From Streptomyces antibioticus (lineage in GTDB: Bacteria > Actinomycetota > Actinomycetes > Streptomycetales > Streptomycetaceae), in contig NZ_CM007717.1 in NCBI RefSeq assembly GCF_002019855.1, positions 3,621,636-3,685,635 of the forward strand: a stretch of DNA of 64,000 bases, read 5' to 3'. A model generated the notes under the pieces. It saw only the letters and a program-made list of their open reading frames with translations, was not told the DNA's origin and made no database searches. Positions 54,436-62,760 of the stretch are shown here, in pieces. Within the stretch, counting starts at the first letter, position 1; every line of letters starts with the position of its first letter. A program made the translations under genes and the position numbers.

Positions 54436-57132
54436 CTAGAGCAGTCCGTCCCACATCTGTTCGAGCAGCACCGACCACCAACTGTCCGGCGAACCCAGCG
54501 CCGCCGGGTCCAGCGAGACCAACTGCGCCTGGAAGTCGACGGTCCAGCGGCCCGCCTGCTCCTGGTTCAGCCCGTACCGCAGCCGCCACATCCGCCCGAG
54601 CAGCGCGAGGCAGCGCGCGAACTCCGGCAGCCCGGTGTTCACGAACTGCGGCGGTACGGACGCCCCGCCCGGCCCCGCCTCCACGGGCACCGCGACGATG
54701 TTCGCCGTCCCGTACTGCACACAGATCGCCTTGCCGAAGTCACTGCCCATGACGAGGTACGAGCCCGCGTCCGGGGCCGGCTGCACACCCCGCTCGGCCG
54801 CCAGCTCCGCCAGCGTCGGCACCGGCCGCCCCGGCTGGGCCTGCGCCCAGAAGAACGGCCCCATGTCCAGCGGCAGTCCGGCCGCCACCAGCGTGTGCGC
54901 CACCACCGGCGGCACCCCCTGCCGGGACACCGCGGCCTGCTCGAACCGGAACACGCCCGGCCCGAACGCCGCCGCCAGCTCCTGCGCGATCGCCTCCGGC
55001 GGGATGGGCGGCGCCGGCTGCACCGCGGGCAGCGGCGCCCGCACCGGCGCGGGCCGCGCGGGACCGTCCGCCACCTGGTGCAACTCGCCCTGGTGAACCA
55101 GCAGTTGCTGCATGCCCTGCTGCCGGCTCGCGTGGTCCGTGCCGTACGGCGCGATGCTCGTGATGCGCGCCTGCGGCCACTGCTCCCGGATCATCCGCGC
55201 GCAGTACGCGCCCGGCAGCTCGCACGACTCCAGCTCGGTGTGCAGCTCCAGCACCTGGTCCGGCGGCACGTTCATGGCGCGCAGCTCGTGGAAGATCTGC
55301 CACTCCGGGTGCGGGGTGCCCGGCGCCGAACGCCGGATCAACTGCTGCTCCGACCCGTCCTGCGCCCGGTAGCGCAGCACGGCCTGGTAGCCGGGGCCGA
55401 CCGTCGGCAGGCCCTGCGCCTGCGGATACCCGTACGCCGGCGGCTGTCCCGGACCGGGAGCGGGAGCCGGCGGAGGCGGCATCGCACCGGGCGGCATCCC
55501 AGGCACACCGGGAGCACCAGGCGCACCAGGCGCACCGGGAACGCCCGGGGCGTGCGCGGCGGGCGGCGGAGGGGCGCCCGGGCCGCCCACGGGGGGCGCC
55601 ATGACCGTACGGGCGTGGTGTACGGCGCCCTGCGCGCCCCCCGCGGAGCCGGGAGCGCCGGGCGGAGTCTGGGGTGCGCCGGGCGCACCGGAGCCCGCGG
55701 GGGCGCTCGGCGGCTGCGGCGCGCCCGGGCCCATCTGGCCGGGGTCGGCGAACATCGTGGCGGCATGGTGCATCCCGCCGGGAGGCGTACCCGGCCCACC
55801 CGGGGCACCGGGCGCGCCGGGCGCACCCGGCACCTGCGGTGTGCCGTCCGGTTCGAGGGCGGAGACGAGCTGCGTCGGCACATACCCGCCCGCCGGGGCA
55901 CCCGGCGTACCGGGCGGAGGCGGCGGCGTGGCGCCCGGCCGCGCCCCCGGAGCCCCGGGCACACCCGGCGGAGGCGGCGGCGTCGACCCGCCACCGCGCG
56001 CACGGCGCGGCGGCGGCGCGGCCTTGCTGGTCGCCGCGTCGGCGATGTCACCGGCGTGCGGCGGAAGCGGCCGCGCGGGCGTGGCCGGGCCCGCCGGACC
56101 GGCCGGGGGCTGCGGCTGCGACTGCGGCGCACCGGCACCGAAGGAACCGCCGGGAACACCCGGAGGCGGCGTCCCCGGAACACCGGCCCCCTGCGAGGAG
56201 CCGTACGACGGCGGAGGCGGCGGAGGCGTGGGCGCACCCCCGGGCCCGCCCGGAGCACCGGGGCCGCCCGCCGCGCCCGGTCCGCCGAGCGCATGTCCCA
56301 CCGCCGTCGGCGGCAACTGGCTGCCGCCCGACATCAGCGCGGTCTTGGCGTCCGGCGCCGTCGAGGGCGGCGGCAGTTCGTCGTCCGAACCGCTCAGCGG
56401 CGGCGCGAAGACGGTCGCGGGCAGCGGTACGGAACGGTCGTCCCCCGCGTCGGCGTTGGTGTCGGTCCCGGTCCAGGGCGTCGCCCCGGGCGGCACGGCG
56501 GCGGCCGGAGCCGCGGGCGCGGCGGGGGGCGGCCCGGAGGGCACCCCGGCCTGCGTCTCCGCGAGCCCGCTCCCCGGCACCGGCACCCCGGCCTGCGTCT
56601 GCGGCAGCGCGGGATCGGGCGACACCGGCCCACCGGCCCCACCAGACCCGGCAGGCGCGGCAGGCCCACCGGCCCCACCAGACCCACCAGGCCCGACAGG
56701 AGCGGCGGGAGCAGCCGAAGCCGCCCCGGCCGACGGGGCCGACCCGCCCCGCTCCCCGATCCCCATCCGGTCCGCCGCCTCCTGCAACCACTCCGGCGGC
56801 GTCAGCAGGAACGACGTCTGGTTCAGATCCACCCGGGCCGGCGGCGCCGGCACCGCGTCCGCGGGCTCCTGCGCACGCCCGTACTCCTCCTCGTAGCGGC
56901 GGATCACCTCACCCACCGGCAGCGCCGGCCACAGCGTGGCCTCCCCGCTGTCCCGGGCGATCACCAGCCGCTGCGCGCCCCCGTCCGAGCGCGGACCGTC
57001 GGCGCGGTCCTCCGCCCACACCACGAACCCCAGCTCGAACTCCCGCACCCGCACCTCACGGTGCTGGTACGCGGGCACGTCCCCGTTGATCCAGTCCTCG
57101 GCGCGCTCCTGCGCCTGCGCGAACGTCACCAT
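54436..57132 (-). CDS. YrhB/Imm35-like, deaminase-like, SUKH-4-like fusion protein
   Basis: The 898-residue cytoplasmic protein has four parts. Residues 1-90 (AEDWINGDVPAYQHREVRVR, then RLVIARDSGEATLWPALPVG) resemble YrhB/Imm35 immunity domains. About 110-570 is a Pro/Gly/Ala-rich linker. About 580-690 looks like a nucleic-acid deaminase-superfamily toxin domain of the XOO_2897 type, with LHTELESCELPGAYC giving H631, E633, C637 and C644 as possible zinc and proton-shuttle residues. About 728-898 resembles SUKH-4 (VSRQGVPPVVAHTLVAAGLP, then SYLVMGSDFGKAICVQYG). Ser636 stands where Pro is usual. It follows the WHH-SUKH gene by 7 bases. No signal peptide. Confidence 0.78.
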   Translation of the reverse strand: MVTFAQAQERAEDWINGDVPAYQHREVRVREFELGFVVWAEDRADGPRSDGGAQRLVIARDSGEATLWPALPVGEVIRRYEEEYGRAQEPADAVPAPPARVDLNQTSFLLTPPEWLQEAADRMGIGERGGSAPSAGAASAAPAAPVGPGGSGGAGGPAAPAGSGGAGGPVSPDPALPQTQAGVPVPGSGLAETQAGVPSGPPPAAPAAPAAAVPPGATPWTGTDTNADAGDDRSVPLPATVFAPPLSGSDDELPPPSTAPDAKTALMSGGSQLPPTAVGHALGGPGAAGGPGAPGGPGGAPTPPPPPPSYGSSQGAGVPGTPPPGVPGGSFGAGAPQSQPQPPAGPAGPATPARPLPPHAGDIADAATSKAAPPPRRARGGGSTPPPPPGVPGAPGARPGATPPPPPGTPGAPAGGYVPTQLVSALEPDGTPQVPGAPGAPGAPGGPGTPPGGMHHAATMFADPGQMGPGAPQPPSAPAGSGAPGAPQTPPGAPGSAGGAQGAVHHARTVMAPPVGGPGAPPPPAAHAPGVPGAPGAPGAPGVPGMPPGAMPPPPAPAPGPGQPPAYGYPQAQGLPTVGPGYQAVLRYRAQDGSEQQLIRRSAPGTPHPEWQIFHELRAMNVPPDQVLELHTELESCELPGAYCARMIREQWPQARITSIAPYGTDHASRQQGMQQLLVHQGELHQVADGPARPAPVRAPLPAVQPAPPIPPEAIAQELAAAFGPGVFRFEQAAVSRQGVPPVVAHTLVAAGLPLDMGPFFWAQAQPGRPVPTLAELAAERGVQPAPDAGSYLVMGSDFGKAICVQYGTANIVAVPVEAGPGGASVPPQFVNTGLPEFARCLALLGRMWRLRYGLNQEQAGRWTVDFQAQLVSLDPAALGSPDSWWSVLLEQMWDGLL

Positions 57133-57139
57133 CGTCGGC

Positions 57140-58135
57140 TCACTCCCCCGCGGCCACGGACGCCACGGGCACCGCACGCGCGAACCCGCCGTCCACCATC
57201 AGATTCGCCACCGTCTCCAGCTCCGGCGGATTGCCCGCGAGCCGCGACAGGAACGCGTCGAAGTCCTCACCGCACGGCAGCAGCAACCGCTCCACCCGCT
57301 CGGCCGGCGGCACCCCGGGATCCGCGTCGCGCACATCGTCGTAGGCGCAGAACCACACAGAACCGATCCGCTCGCCCTTCACCTTCACGGCCAGCAGACC
57401 GCCCTGGACGAAACCGACGCCCAGGTAGTCCTTCGTCAGATGGTCCCGCAGGCACTTGTTCACATAGACCAGGTCGTTGACCGCGGCCTCGTCGCGCACC
57501 GTGAAGAACGGCTGGTCGACTAGGAGCCCCAGCTCGGCGTCGAGCGCCGCGCCCACCGGGGCACAGCCGCCCGCCGCCCGCAGGAACGACCGGTACGCCC
57601 CCGGCAGCCGGTACCCGAGGTCCTCCTCGACCCCCTGCACCTGCTGCTCCGACACCGCCGCACCCGACTTCGGCAGCCCGAAGTGCGCCGGACGCGTCTC
57701 CTGCAACGGGCGCGTGCCGCGCTTCGACTGGTCCACCACCGACGTCGAAAGACCGCCGTGGTGGCGCAGCAGCGCCTTCACCTCGACCGGCACGAGTTCG
57801 AGCCGCCGCGAGTCCACCACGTGGTGCCACGTCCAGCCGTGCGGCGTCGCCACGTTCGGCACCGTGTCCCACAGCTCGTGCCCCGAGGCCGCCATCGCCG
57901 CGTTCGCCGACACGTAGTCCGTCAGCCGCAGCTCGTCGACCCCGAAGCCCTCCGGCGGCTCCGCGATCTCCGCGGCAGCCCTGGCGTACGCCGAGAAGTC
58001 CGGGTAGCCGCGCTCGTCCACCCGCACCCCTCTCGGGTGCCGCGCCGCCCGGACCGGATCCGGGAAATGCACGACCTGCCCGGCATAGGCCGCGTTCGGC
58101 GGCGCGGCTTGTTGCCCGAGCCGACTCGTCGTCAT
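57140..58135 (-). CDS. WHH nuclease-like and SUKH-1 (SMI1/KNR4) fusion protein
   Basis: The 331-residue protein has an N-terminal HNH/EndoVII-type segment: GWTWHHVVDSRRLELVPVEV and then LLRHHGG (residues 100-128), matching the WHH family. The usual His before the final HxGG is Lys120. Residues 161-315 form a SUKH-1 (SMI1/KNR4) domain: VSEQQVQGVEEDLGYRLPGA, YRSFLRAAGG and GSVWFCAYDDVRDADPG. In polymorphic-toxin systems these are toxin and immunity modules on separate proteins; here they are fused. There is no export signal. ATG 58135 has AGGGGGC 8 bases upstream. First gene of the minus-strand pair. Confidence 0.82.
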   Translation of the reverse strand: MTTSRLGQQAAPPNAAYAGQVVHFPDPVRAARHPRGVRVDERGYPDFSAYARAAAEIAEPPEGFGVDELRLTDYVSANAAMAASGHELWDTVPNVATPHGWTWHHVVDSRRLELVPVEVKALLRHHGGLSTSVVDQSKRGTRPLQETRPAHFGLPKSGAAVSEQQVQGVEEDLGYRLPGAYRSFLRAAGGCAPVGAALDAELGLLVDQPFFTVRDEAAVNDLVYVNKCLRDHLTKDYLGVGFVQGGLLAVKVKGERIGSVWFCAYDDVRDADPGVPPAERVERLLLPCGEDFDAFLSRLAGNPPELETVANLMVDGGFARAVPVASVAAGE

Positions 58136-58445
58136 GGCGGTTGCCCCCTGCGGCACTCTGTACGGCCCGCAGCGGCCGGTTCCGCTTCCGGTCCCGAACC
58201 ACCACGCCCCGTATGCGACTGTCTCCAACGGTTGCCAACGCGCGTCGACCGCGCGCCTCACAGTGGCGACAGCCTATGCGGTACGACGACACGGGTCACC
58301 GGGCCTCCGCTTCCGTGACCAGCCGTCACCCCGCCGTGACAGCCCGCCCAGGCCCTGGCGTGTCGCGGCGCCCCAGCTTCCGCAGCCGCCACGCCATTTG
58401 GCACTCTGTGACGTCCGGGGGGATGCTCGGGAGGGGATGACGATC
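58136..58445. promoter_or_regulatory. Divergent promoter region of the SUKH island
   Basis: On the minus strand TTGGCA (58238-58233) and CATACG (58215-58210) with 17-base spacing form a plausible promoter for the WHH-SUKH operon. On the plus strand TTGGCA (58398-58403) and GGATGC (58421-58426), also 17 apart, are weaker. Both pairs share the TTGGCA -35. No other signal is visible in the 310 bases. Confidence 0.4.
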
Positions 58446-58997
58446 ATGAACGCAACGCAAACGGGACCGCACCAGGCCAGGTCGGGAGATGTGCGCCACA
58501 CCGGCGCCGCCGGCGACTCCACCGGCGACCCCCGCGTCGGCTGGTCCGCCACCGACGCCCCCCACACGCCCACGCTCCGTCACCGCCGCGACGGCATACT
58601 CCCCACCGTCGCCGCCGCCCTCTCCGTCCACGGCGCCACCCTCACCGGCACCGCCGCCCGCGGCGACCAGCCCCCGCCGCTGCACCCCCTCGTCCAGGAC
58701 TTCCTCGACACCCTCACCAGCGCCCAGCGCGACCGCTTCACCGGCCGCTGCGCCGAGGCCCTCCTCATCTCCCGGCACCTCGCCGCCGCCGACGCCGCCC
58801 GCAGCAGACGCTCCGCCCGCAAACCCATGACCAACGGCGAAGCCCGCAAGACGCTCCGAGCGGCCAAGCTCACCACCCGCCACATCCGCGAGGACGGCGA
58901 CCCGCTGCACGGCAGCTTCGCCCCGCCCTGCCGCGCCTGTACGGCCCTCAGCGCCCACTTCGGCGTCCGCGTCGTCGATCCGGAAGCGACCGGCTGA
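58446..58997 (+). CDS. YwqJ-type deaminase-superfamily protein
   Basis: The 183-residue protein has the YwqJ-like deaminase pattern: GRCAEALLISRHL with C102-A-E104, and FAPPCRACTALSAHFGVRVV with the zinc-binding P161-C162-x-x-C165. A disordered N-terminal half of about 75 residues precedes the domain. In toxin systems such domains deaminate nucleic acid or nucleotides; substrate here is unknown. I chose ATG 58446, with GGAGG 10 bases upstream; an ATG at 58437 touches that site. The following gene encodes a SUKH-3-like protein, the usual immunity partner. No signal peptide is seen. Confidence 0.85.
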   Translation: MNATQTGPHQARSGDVRHTGAAGDSTGDPRVGWSATDAPHTPTLRHRRDGILPTVAAALSVHGATLTGTAARGDQPPPLHPLVQDFLDTLTSAQRDRFTGRCAEALLISRHLAAADAARSRRSARKPMTNGEARKTLRAAKLTTRHIREDGDPLHGSFAPPCRACTALSAHFGVRVVDPEATG

Positions 58998-59061
58998 CCC
59001 CACGGCGGCCCACCCAGCACACCCGCACCCGCACCGGCACCGGCACGACGAACGAAGGCAG

Positions 59062-59559
59062 ATGCACCCCGACCAGCGCACCTCAACCACCCGCTTCCCC
59101 GTCCCCATCGACGCCGCCCTGCGCACCGCGGGCTGGCAGCCCGGACGCTGGGACATCAAGCAGGCCGAGATCTGGGCCGACACCCTGCGCGACCACACCT
59201 CGCCCGCCGGCCACCGGCACGCCGTCTTCCCCGCCGCCGTCGAGGCGTGGGCCGAATTCGGCGGCCTCACCATCACCCCCGGCGCCGGCGGCCGCCAGAT
59301 CGCCCCCGCCACCCTCCACCTCGACCCCCTGCACGGCCTCCACATGGCCCGCACCCTCGCCGACCTCGGCCGCGCCCTCGACACCGACGTGGCGCCGCTC
59401 GGCACCGAGACCGACACCGGGGCCGTCCTCGCCATCGACGACGAGGGGCGCGTCTACGCCCTCGACCACACCGGCGACTGGTACCTCGGCCCGGACATCG
59501 ACCACGCCCTGGCCGCGCTCCTCACCGGCACCGAACCGGTACGCCTCACCGTCGACTAA
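59062..59559 (+). CDS. SUKH-3-like immunity protein
   Basis: The 165-residue protein matches the SUKH-3 pattern: FPVPIDAALRTAGWQPGRWD, FPAAVEAWAEFGGLTITPG, the central ALDTDVAPLGTETDTGAVLA and IDDEGRVYALDHTGDWYLGP. SUKH proteins neutralise nuclease or deaminase toxins. It lies 64 bases after the YwqJ-type gene, with CACCGG-rich spacer in between, and probably shares its transcript. GAAGG lies a few bases before the ATG. It converges with the histidine kinase gene. Confidence 0.85.
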   Translation: MHPDQRTSTTRFPVPIDAALRTAGWQPGRWDIKQAEIWADTLRDHTSPAGHRHAVFPAAVEAWAEFGGLTITPGAGGRQIAPATLHLDPLHGLHMARTLADLGRALDTDVAPLGTETDTGAVLAIDDEGRVYALDHTGDWYLGPDIDHALAALLTGTEPVRLTVD

Positions 59560-59568
59560 CCGGACACG

Positions 59569-60873
59569 TCACCCCGCCGCCGAGGGAATCACCGCCGACA
59601 CCCGGAAACCCCCCGCGTCCGTCGGCCCCGACACGAACACCCCGCCGAGCCCGACCACCCGCTCCTTCATCCCCACCAGGCCGTTGCCGCCCGACGGCAG
59701 CCCCGCCGAGGACCCCGAACCCCCCTCCGGCGGCGGCTCGTTCTCCACCTGCATCGCGATCTCCGCCACCCGGTGCGCCAGCCGCACATACGTCTTCGCG
59801 CCCGCCGCGTGCTTGTGCACGTTCGTCAACGCCTCCTGCACCACCCGGTACGCCGTCTGCTCGATCTCCGGCGCGTACGCCCGCACCTCCCCCACCACCG
59901 ACAGATCCACGACCATCCCCGCGGCCGCCGACTGCCCCACCAGCTCCTCAAGCTCCTCCAGAGACGGCCCCTCCGCCTCCTCCACCGCCCGCGACGCCGC
60001 GGCCGCCGCGGCCACCCCCACCGCCGCCAACGGCACCCCCGCCCGCTCCCGCGGACCACCGCTGCGCAGCACCCCGAGCATCTCCCGCAGCTCCGTCAGC
60101 GCCTGACGCCCCATGTCCCCCACCAACGCGGCGTTGCGCACCGCCTTCTCCGGGTCCTTGCGCGCCACCGCCTGCAACGCCGCCGCGTGCACCACCATCA
60201 GGCTCACCCGGTGCGCCACGACGTCGTGCATCTCCCGCGCGATCCGCGTCCGCTCCTCGTTGCGCGCCCACTCGGCCCGTTCCTCCGCGCGCTCCGCCAG
60301 CAACTGCAACTCGCGCTCCAGGCTGTCCGCCCGCTCCCGCAGACTCTCCATCAGCCGCCGCCGCGCCCCCACATACAGCCCCAGCAGCACCGGCGGCGCC
60401 GTCAGCCCCAGCGAGGTGGCCAGCGCGGCGAACGGGATGAACCAGTCCCCGACCGTCTGATGCCCCTGGTCCATGCCCTGCCGCACCTGCACGAACGTCA
60501 CGATCAGCGTCCCCACGAGCTGCATCCCGGCCAGCGACGCGATGATCCGGCGCGGCAGCTCCGACGCCGCCAGGGTGTACAGCCCGACGATCCCCATCAG
60601 GAACCCCATCTGGGCCGGCGTGATGGCGATCGCCACCAGCACCACCGCGATCGGCCACTGCCGCCGCACCACCAGCACCGACCCCGCGAGCAGCCCGAAC
60701 ACCACGCCCACGGCCACCGGCACCCCCGCGTCCCGCGCGAACGGCACCCCCTCCACCGCACACTCCACGGCCGACAGCAGCGCCAGCCCGCAGTCGAACA
60801 CCGCACTACGCCGCCTGCTCCACCACAGCGGCCCTCCCCGGGCCCCCGCGAGCTCTTCCCCCGTCGTGGTCAT
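59569..60873 (-). CDS. Sensor histidine kinase, NarL-type partner class (HisKA_3)
   Basis: The 434-residue kinase has five or six N-terminal membrane segments (about residues 25-175), a linker coiled coil, and a HisKA_3 dimerisation domain with the phosphoacceptor His in ARNEERTRIAREMHDVVAHR near residue 216. The HATPase shows YRVVQEALTNVHKHA and GNGLVGMKERVVGLGG. Such kinases pair with NarL/LuxR-type response regulators. None is adjacent, so it is an orphan. It has no extracytoplasmic sensor domain of note and probably senses at the membrane. Confidence 0.9.
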   Translation of the reverse strand: MTTTGEELAGARGGPLWWSRRRSAVFDCGLALLSAVECAVEGVPFARDAGVPVAVGVVFGLLAGSVLVVRRQWPIAVVLVAIAITPAQMGFLMGIVGLYTLAASELPRRIIASLAGMQLVGTLIVTFVQVRQGMDQGHQTVGDWFIPFAALATSLGLTAPPVLLGLYVGARRRLMESLRERADSLERELQLLAERAEERAEWARNEERTRIAREMHDVVAHRVSLMVVHAAALQAVARKDPEKAVRNAALVGDMGRQALTELREMLGVLRSGGPRERAGVPLAAVGVAAAAAASRAVEEAEGPSLEELEELVGQSAAAGMVVDLSVVGEVRAYAPEIEQTAYRVVQEALTNVHKHAAGAKTYVRLAHRVAEIAMQVENEPPPEGGSGSSAGLPSGGNGLVGMKERVVGLGGVFVSGPTDAGGFRVSAVIPSAAG

Positions 60874-60983
60874 GCCTCCAGCCTACGGGCGCACACCCCG
60901 CCTTTTCCGACGAGTTTCACCGCCCGGTCCGCACCACACCGCTACGGCTCCGGGGCCAGGCTCCGGTATGGTCTGAGGCGCTG

Positions 60984-61056
60984 TCCCCCGTGGTGTAACT
61001 GGCAGCACACTGGTTTTTGGTACCAGCAGGACAAGGTTCGAATCCTTGCGGGGGAG
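60984..61056 (+). tRNA. tRNA-Gln(UUG)
   Basis: The 73-base gene has acceptor arms TCCCCCG and CGGGGGA with discriminator G, T-arm AAGGTTCGAATCCTT, and anticodon stem CTGGT/ACCAG enclosing TTTTGGT, giving anticodon UUG for glutamine. CCA is not encoded. TATGGT (60967-60972) is a possible -10. It stands 125 bases before glmU. Confidence 0.95.
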
Positions 61057-61181
61057 CAACTGCACATACGGCCGTGGTTCGGGCTCTGACAGCATCGTCG
61101 GGGCCCGCTCTCATGTCCGCCATGAAACGCCCCGGTATCCTTCGGATGTCCCACCTCACTCCACAGCCGAAGGGCAACTTC

Positions 61182-62630
61182 GTGAGCGCCATTCGCCCGG
61201 CAGCCGTCGTCGTACTCGCAGCGGGTGAGGGCACCCGTATGAAGTCGGCCACTCCCAAGGTTCTGCACGAGATCTGCGGTCGCAGTCTCGTGGGTCATGT
61301 GCTGGCCGCCGCCCGCGAGTTGGAGCCCGAGCACCTGGTCGTGGTGGTCGGGCACGCGCGGGAGCTGGTCGCCGGGCATCTCGGTGAGATCGACAGCGAG
61401 GTGCGCACCGCGGTGCAGGCCGAGCAGAACGGCACCGGGCACGCCGTCCGGATGGGGCTGGAGGAGCTGGGGGGCGGGGTCGACGGCACCGTCGTCGTGG
61501 TCTGCGGCGACACTCCGCTGCTGACCGGCGCCACGCTCGCCGCGCTCGCCGCCACGCACGAGGCCGACGGCAACGCGGTCACCGTGCTGACCGCCGAGGT
61601 GCCGGACGCGACCGGGTACGGCCGGATCGTGCGTGACGAGGCGACGGGCGCCGTCACCGCGATCGTCGAGCACAAGGACGCCACCGAGGCGCAGCGGGCG
61701 ATCCGGGAGATCAACTCCGGGGTGTTCGCGTTCGACGGCGCGCTGCTGGCCGACGCCTTGAAGAAGGTCCGTACGGACAACAGCCAGGGCGAGGAGTATC
61801 TGACGGACGTCCTCGGCATTCTGCGCGAGGCCGGTCACCGGGTCGGCGCCTCGGTGGCCGGTGACCACCGGGAGATCGCCGGGATCAACAACCGGGTGCA
61901 GTTGAGCGAGGCGCGGCGGATCCTGAACGACCGGCTGCTGACGGCGGCCATGCTGTCGGGTGTGACGGTCGTGGACCCGGCGTCGACGTGGGTGGACGTG
62001 ACGGTGACGTTCGGGCAGGACGCGATCGTGCAGCCGGGCACGCAGTTGCTCGGTGCCACGCAGGTCGGCGAGGGCGCGGAGGTCGGCCCGAACAGCCGGC
62101 TGAAGGACACCGTCGTCGGCGCGGGCGCGCGCGTGGACAACACGGTGTCGGACACGGCGCACATCGGCGCGCACGCGACCGTCGGGCCGTTCGCCTATCT
62201 GCGTCCGGGGACCCGCCTGGGTGCCAAGGGCAAGATCGGCACGTATGTGGAGACGAAGAACGCCTCGATCGGCGAGGGCACGAAGATCCCGCACCTGTCG
62301 TACGTCGGTGACGCGACGATCGGTGACCAGACCAACATCGGCGCGGCGAGCGTGTTCGTGAACTACGACGGTCAGGACAAGCACCACACCACGGTGGGGT
62401 CGCACTGCCGTACGGGTTCGGACAACATGTTTGTGGCTCCTGTCACCATCGGGGACGGCGCGTACACCGCGGCCGGCTCCGTGATCACGAAGGACGTGCC
62501 GCCCGGTTCGCTGGCCGTGGCCCGTGGCCAGCAGCGGAATATCGAGGGTTGGGTGGCGCGCAAGCGTCCGGGGAGCGCGGCGGCGAAGGCGGCCGAGGCG
62601 GCTTCCCGGCCGGGCGATGCCGAGGACTGA
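61182..62630 (+). CDS. glmU: Bifunctional UDP-GlcNAc pyrophosphorylase/GlcN-1-P acetyltransferase
   Basis: GlmU acetylates glucosamine-1-phosphate and couples it to UTP, giving UDP-GlcNAc for peptidoglycan. The 482-residue protein has the N-terminal nucleotidyltransferase motif VVVLAAGEGTRMKSATPKVL, NGTGHAVRMG, CGDTPLL and a C-terminal left-handed beta-helix of hexapeptide repeats with TYVETKNASIGEGTKIPHLS and NYDGQDKHHT. The GTG at 61182 has AAGGG 8 bases upstream. It is followed by prs after 130 bases, a conserved pair. Confidence 0.96.
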   Translation: MSAIRPAAVVVLAAGEGTRMKSATPKVLHEICGRSLVGHVLAAARELEPEHLVVVVGHARELVAGHLGEIDSEVRTAVQAEQNGTGHAVRMGLEELGGGVDGTVVVVCGDTPLLTGATLAALAATHEADGNAVTVLTAEVPDATGYGRIVRDEATGAVTAIVEHKDATEAQRAIREINSGVFAFDGALLADALKKVRTDNSQGEEYLTDVLGILREAGHRVGASVAGDHREIAGINNRVQLSEARRILNDRLLTAAMLSGVTVVDPASTWVDVTVTFGQDAIVQPGTQLLGATQVGEGAEVGPNSRLKDTVVGAGARVDNTVSDTAHIGAHATVGPFAYLRPGTRLGAKGKIGTYVETKNASIGEGTKIPHLSYVGDATIGDQTNIGAASVFVNYDGQDKHHTTVGSHCRTGSDNMFVAPVTIGDGAYTAAGSVITKDVPPGSLAVARGQQRNIEGWVARKRPGSAAAKAAEAASRPGDAED

Positions 62631-62760
62631 CCGGAAACAGGCGCGCCGGACACGGCGTACCGTGATAAGTGCACACCCCCCACCGGCCGAGACGGCCCGT
62701 CGCGTCCAGCGGCGGAGTCGCTCGACACCCCCGTTGAGACACCTCTGAGGAGACAGTGCT

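Noticed and set aside
54328..57480. Long plus-strand frames opposite the deaminase/SUKH-4 gene
   Set aside because: The Pro/Gly-rich linker produces open frames on both strands; only the minus frame contains conserved domains at both ends.
60984..61056. tRNA-Gln as an integration site
   Set aside because: There is no integrase, no repeated tRNA 3' end and no foreign-looking gene nearby.
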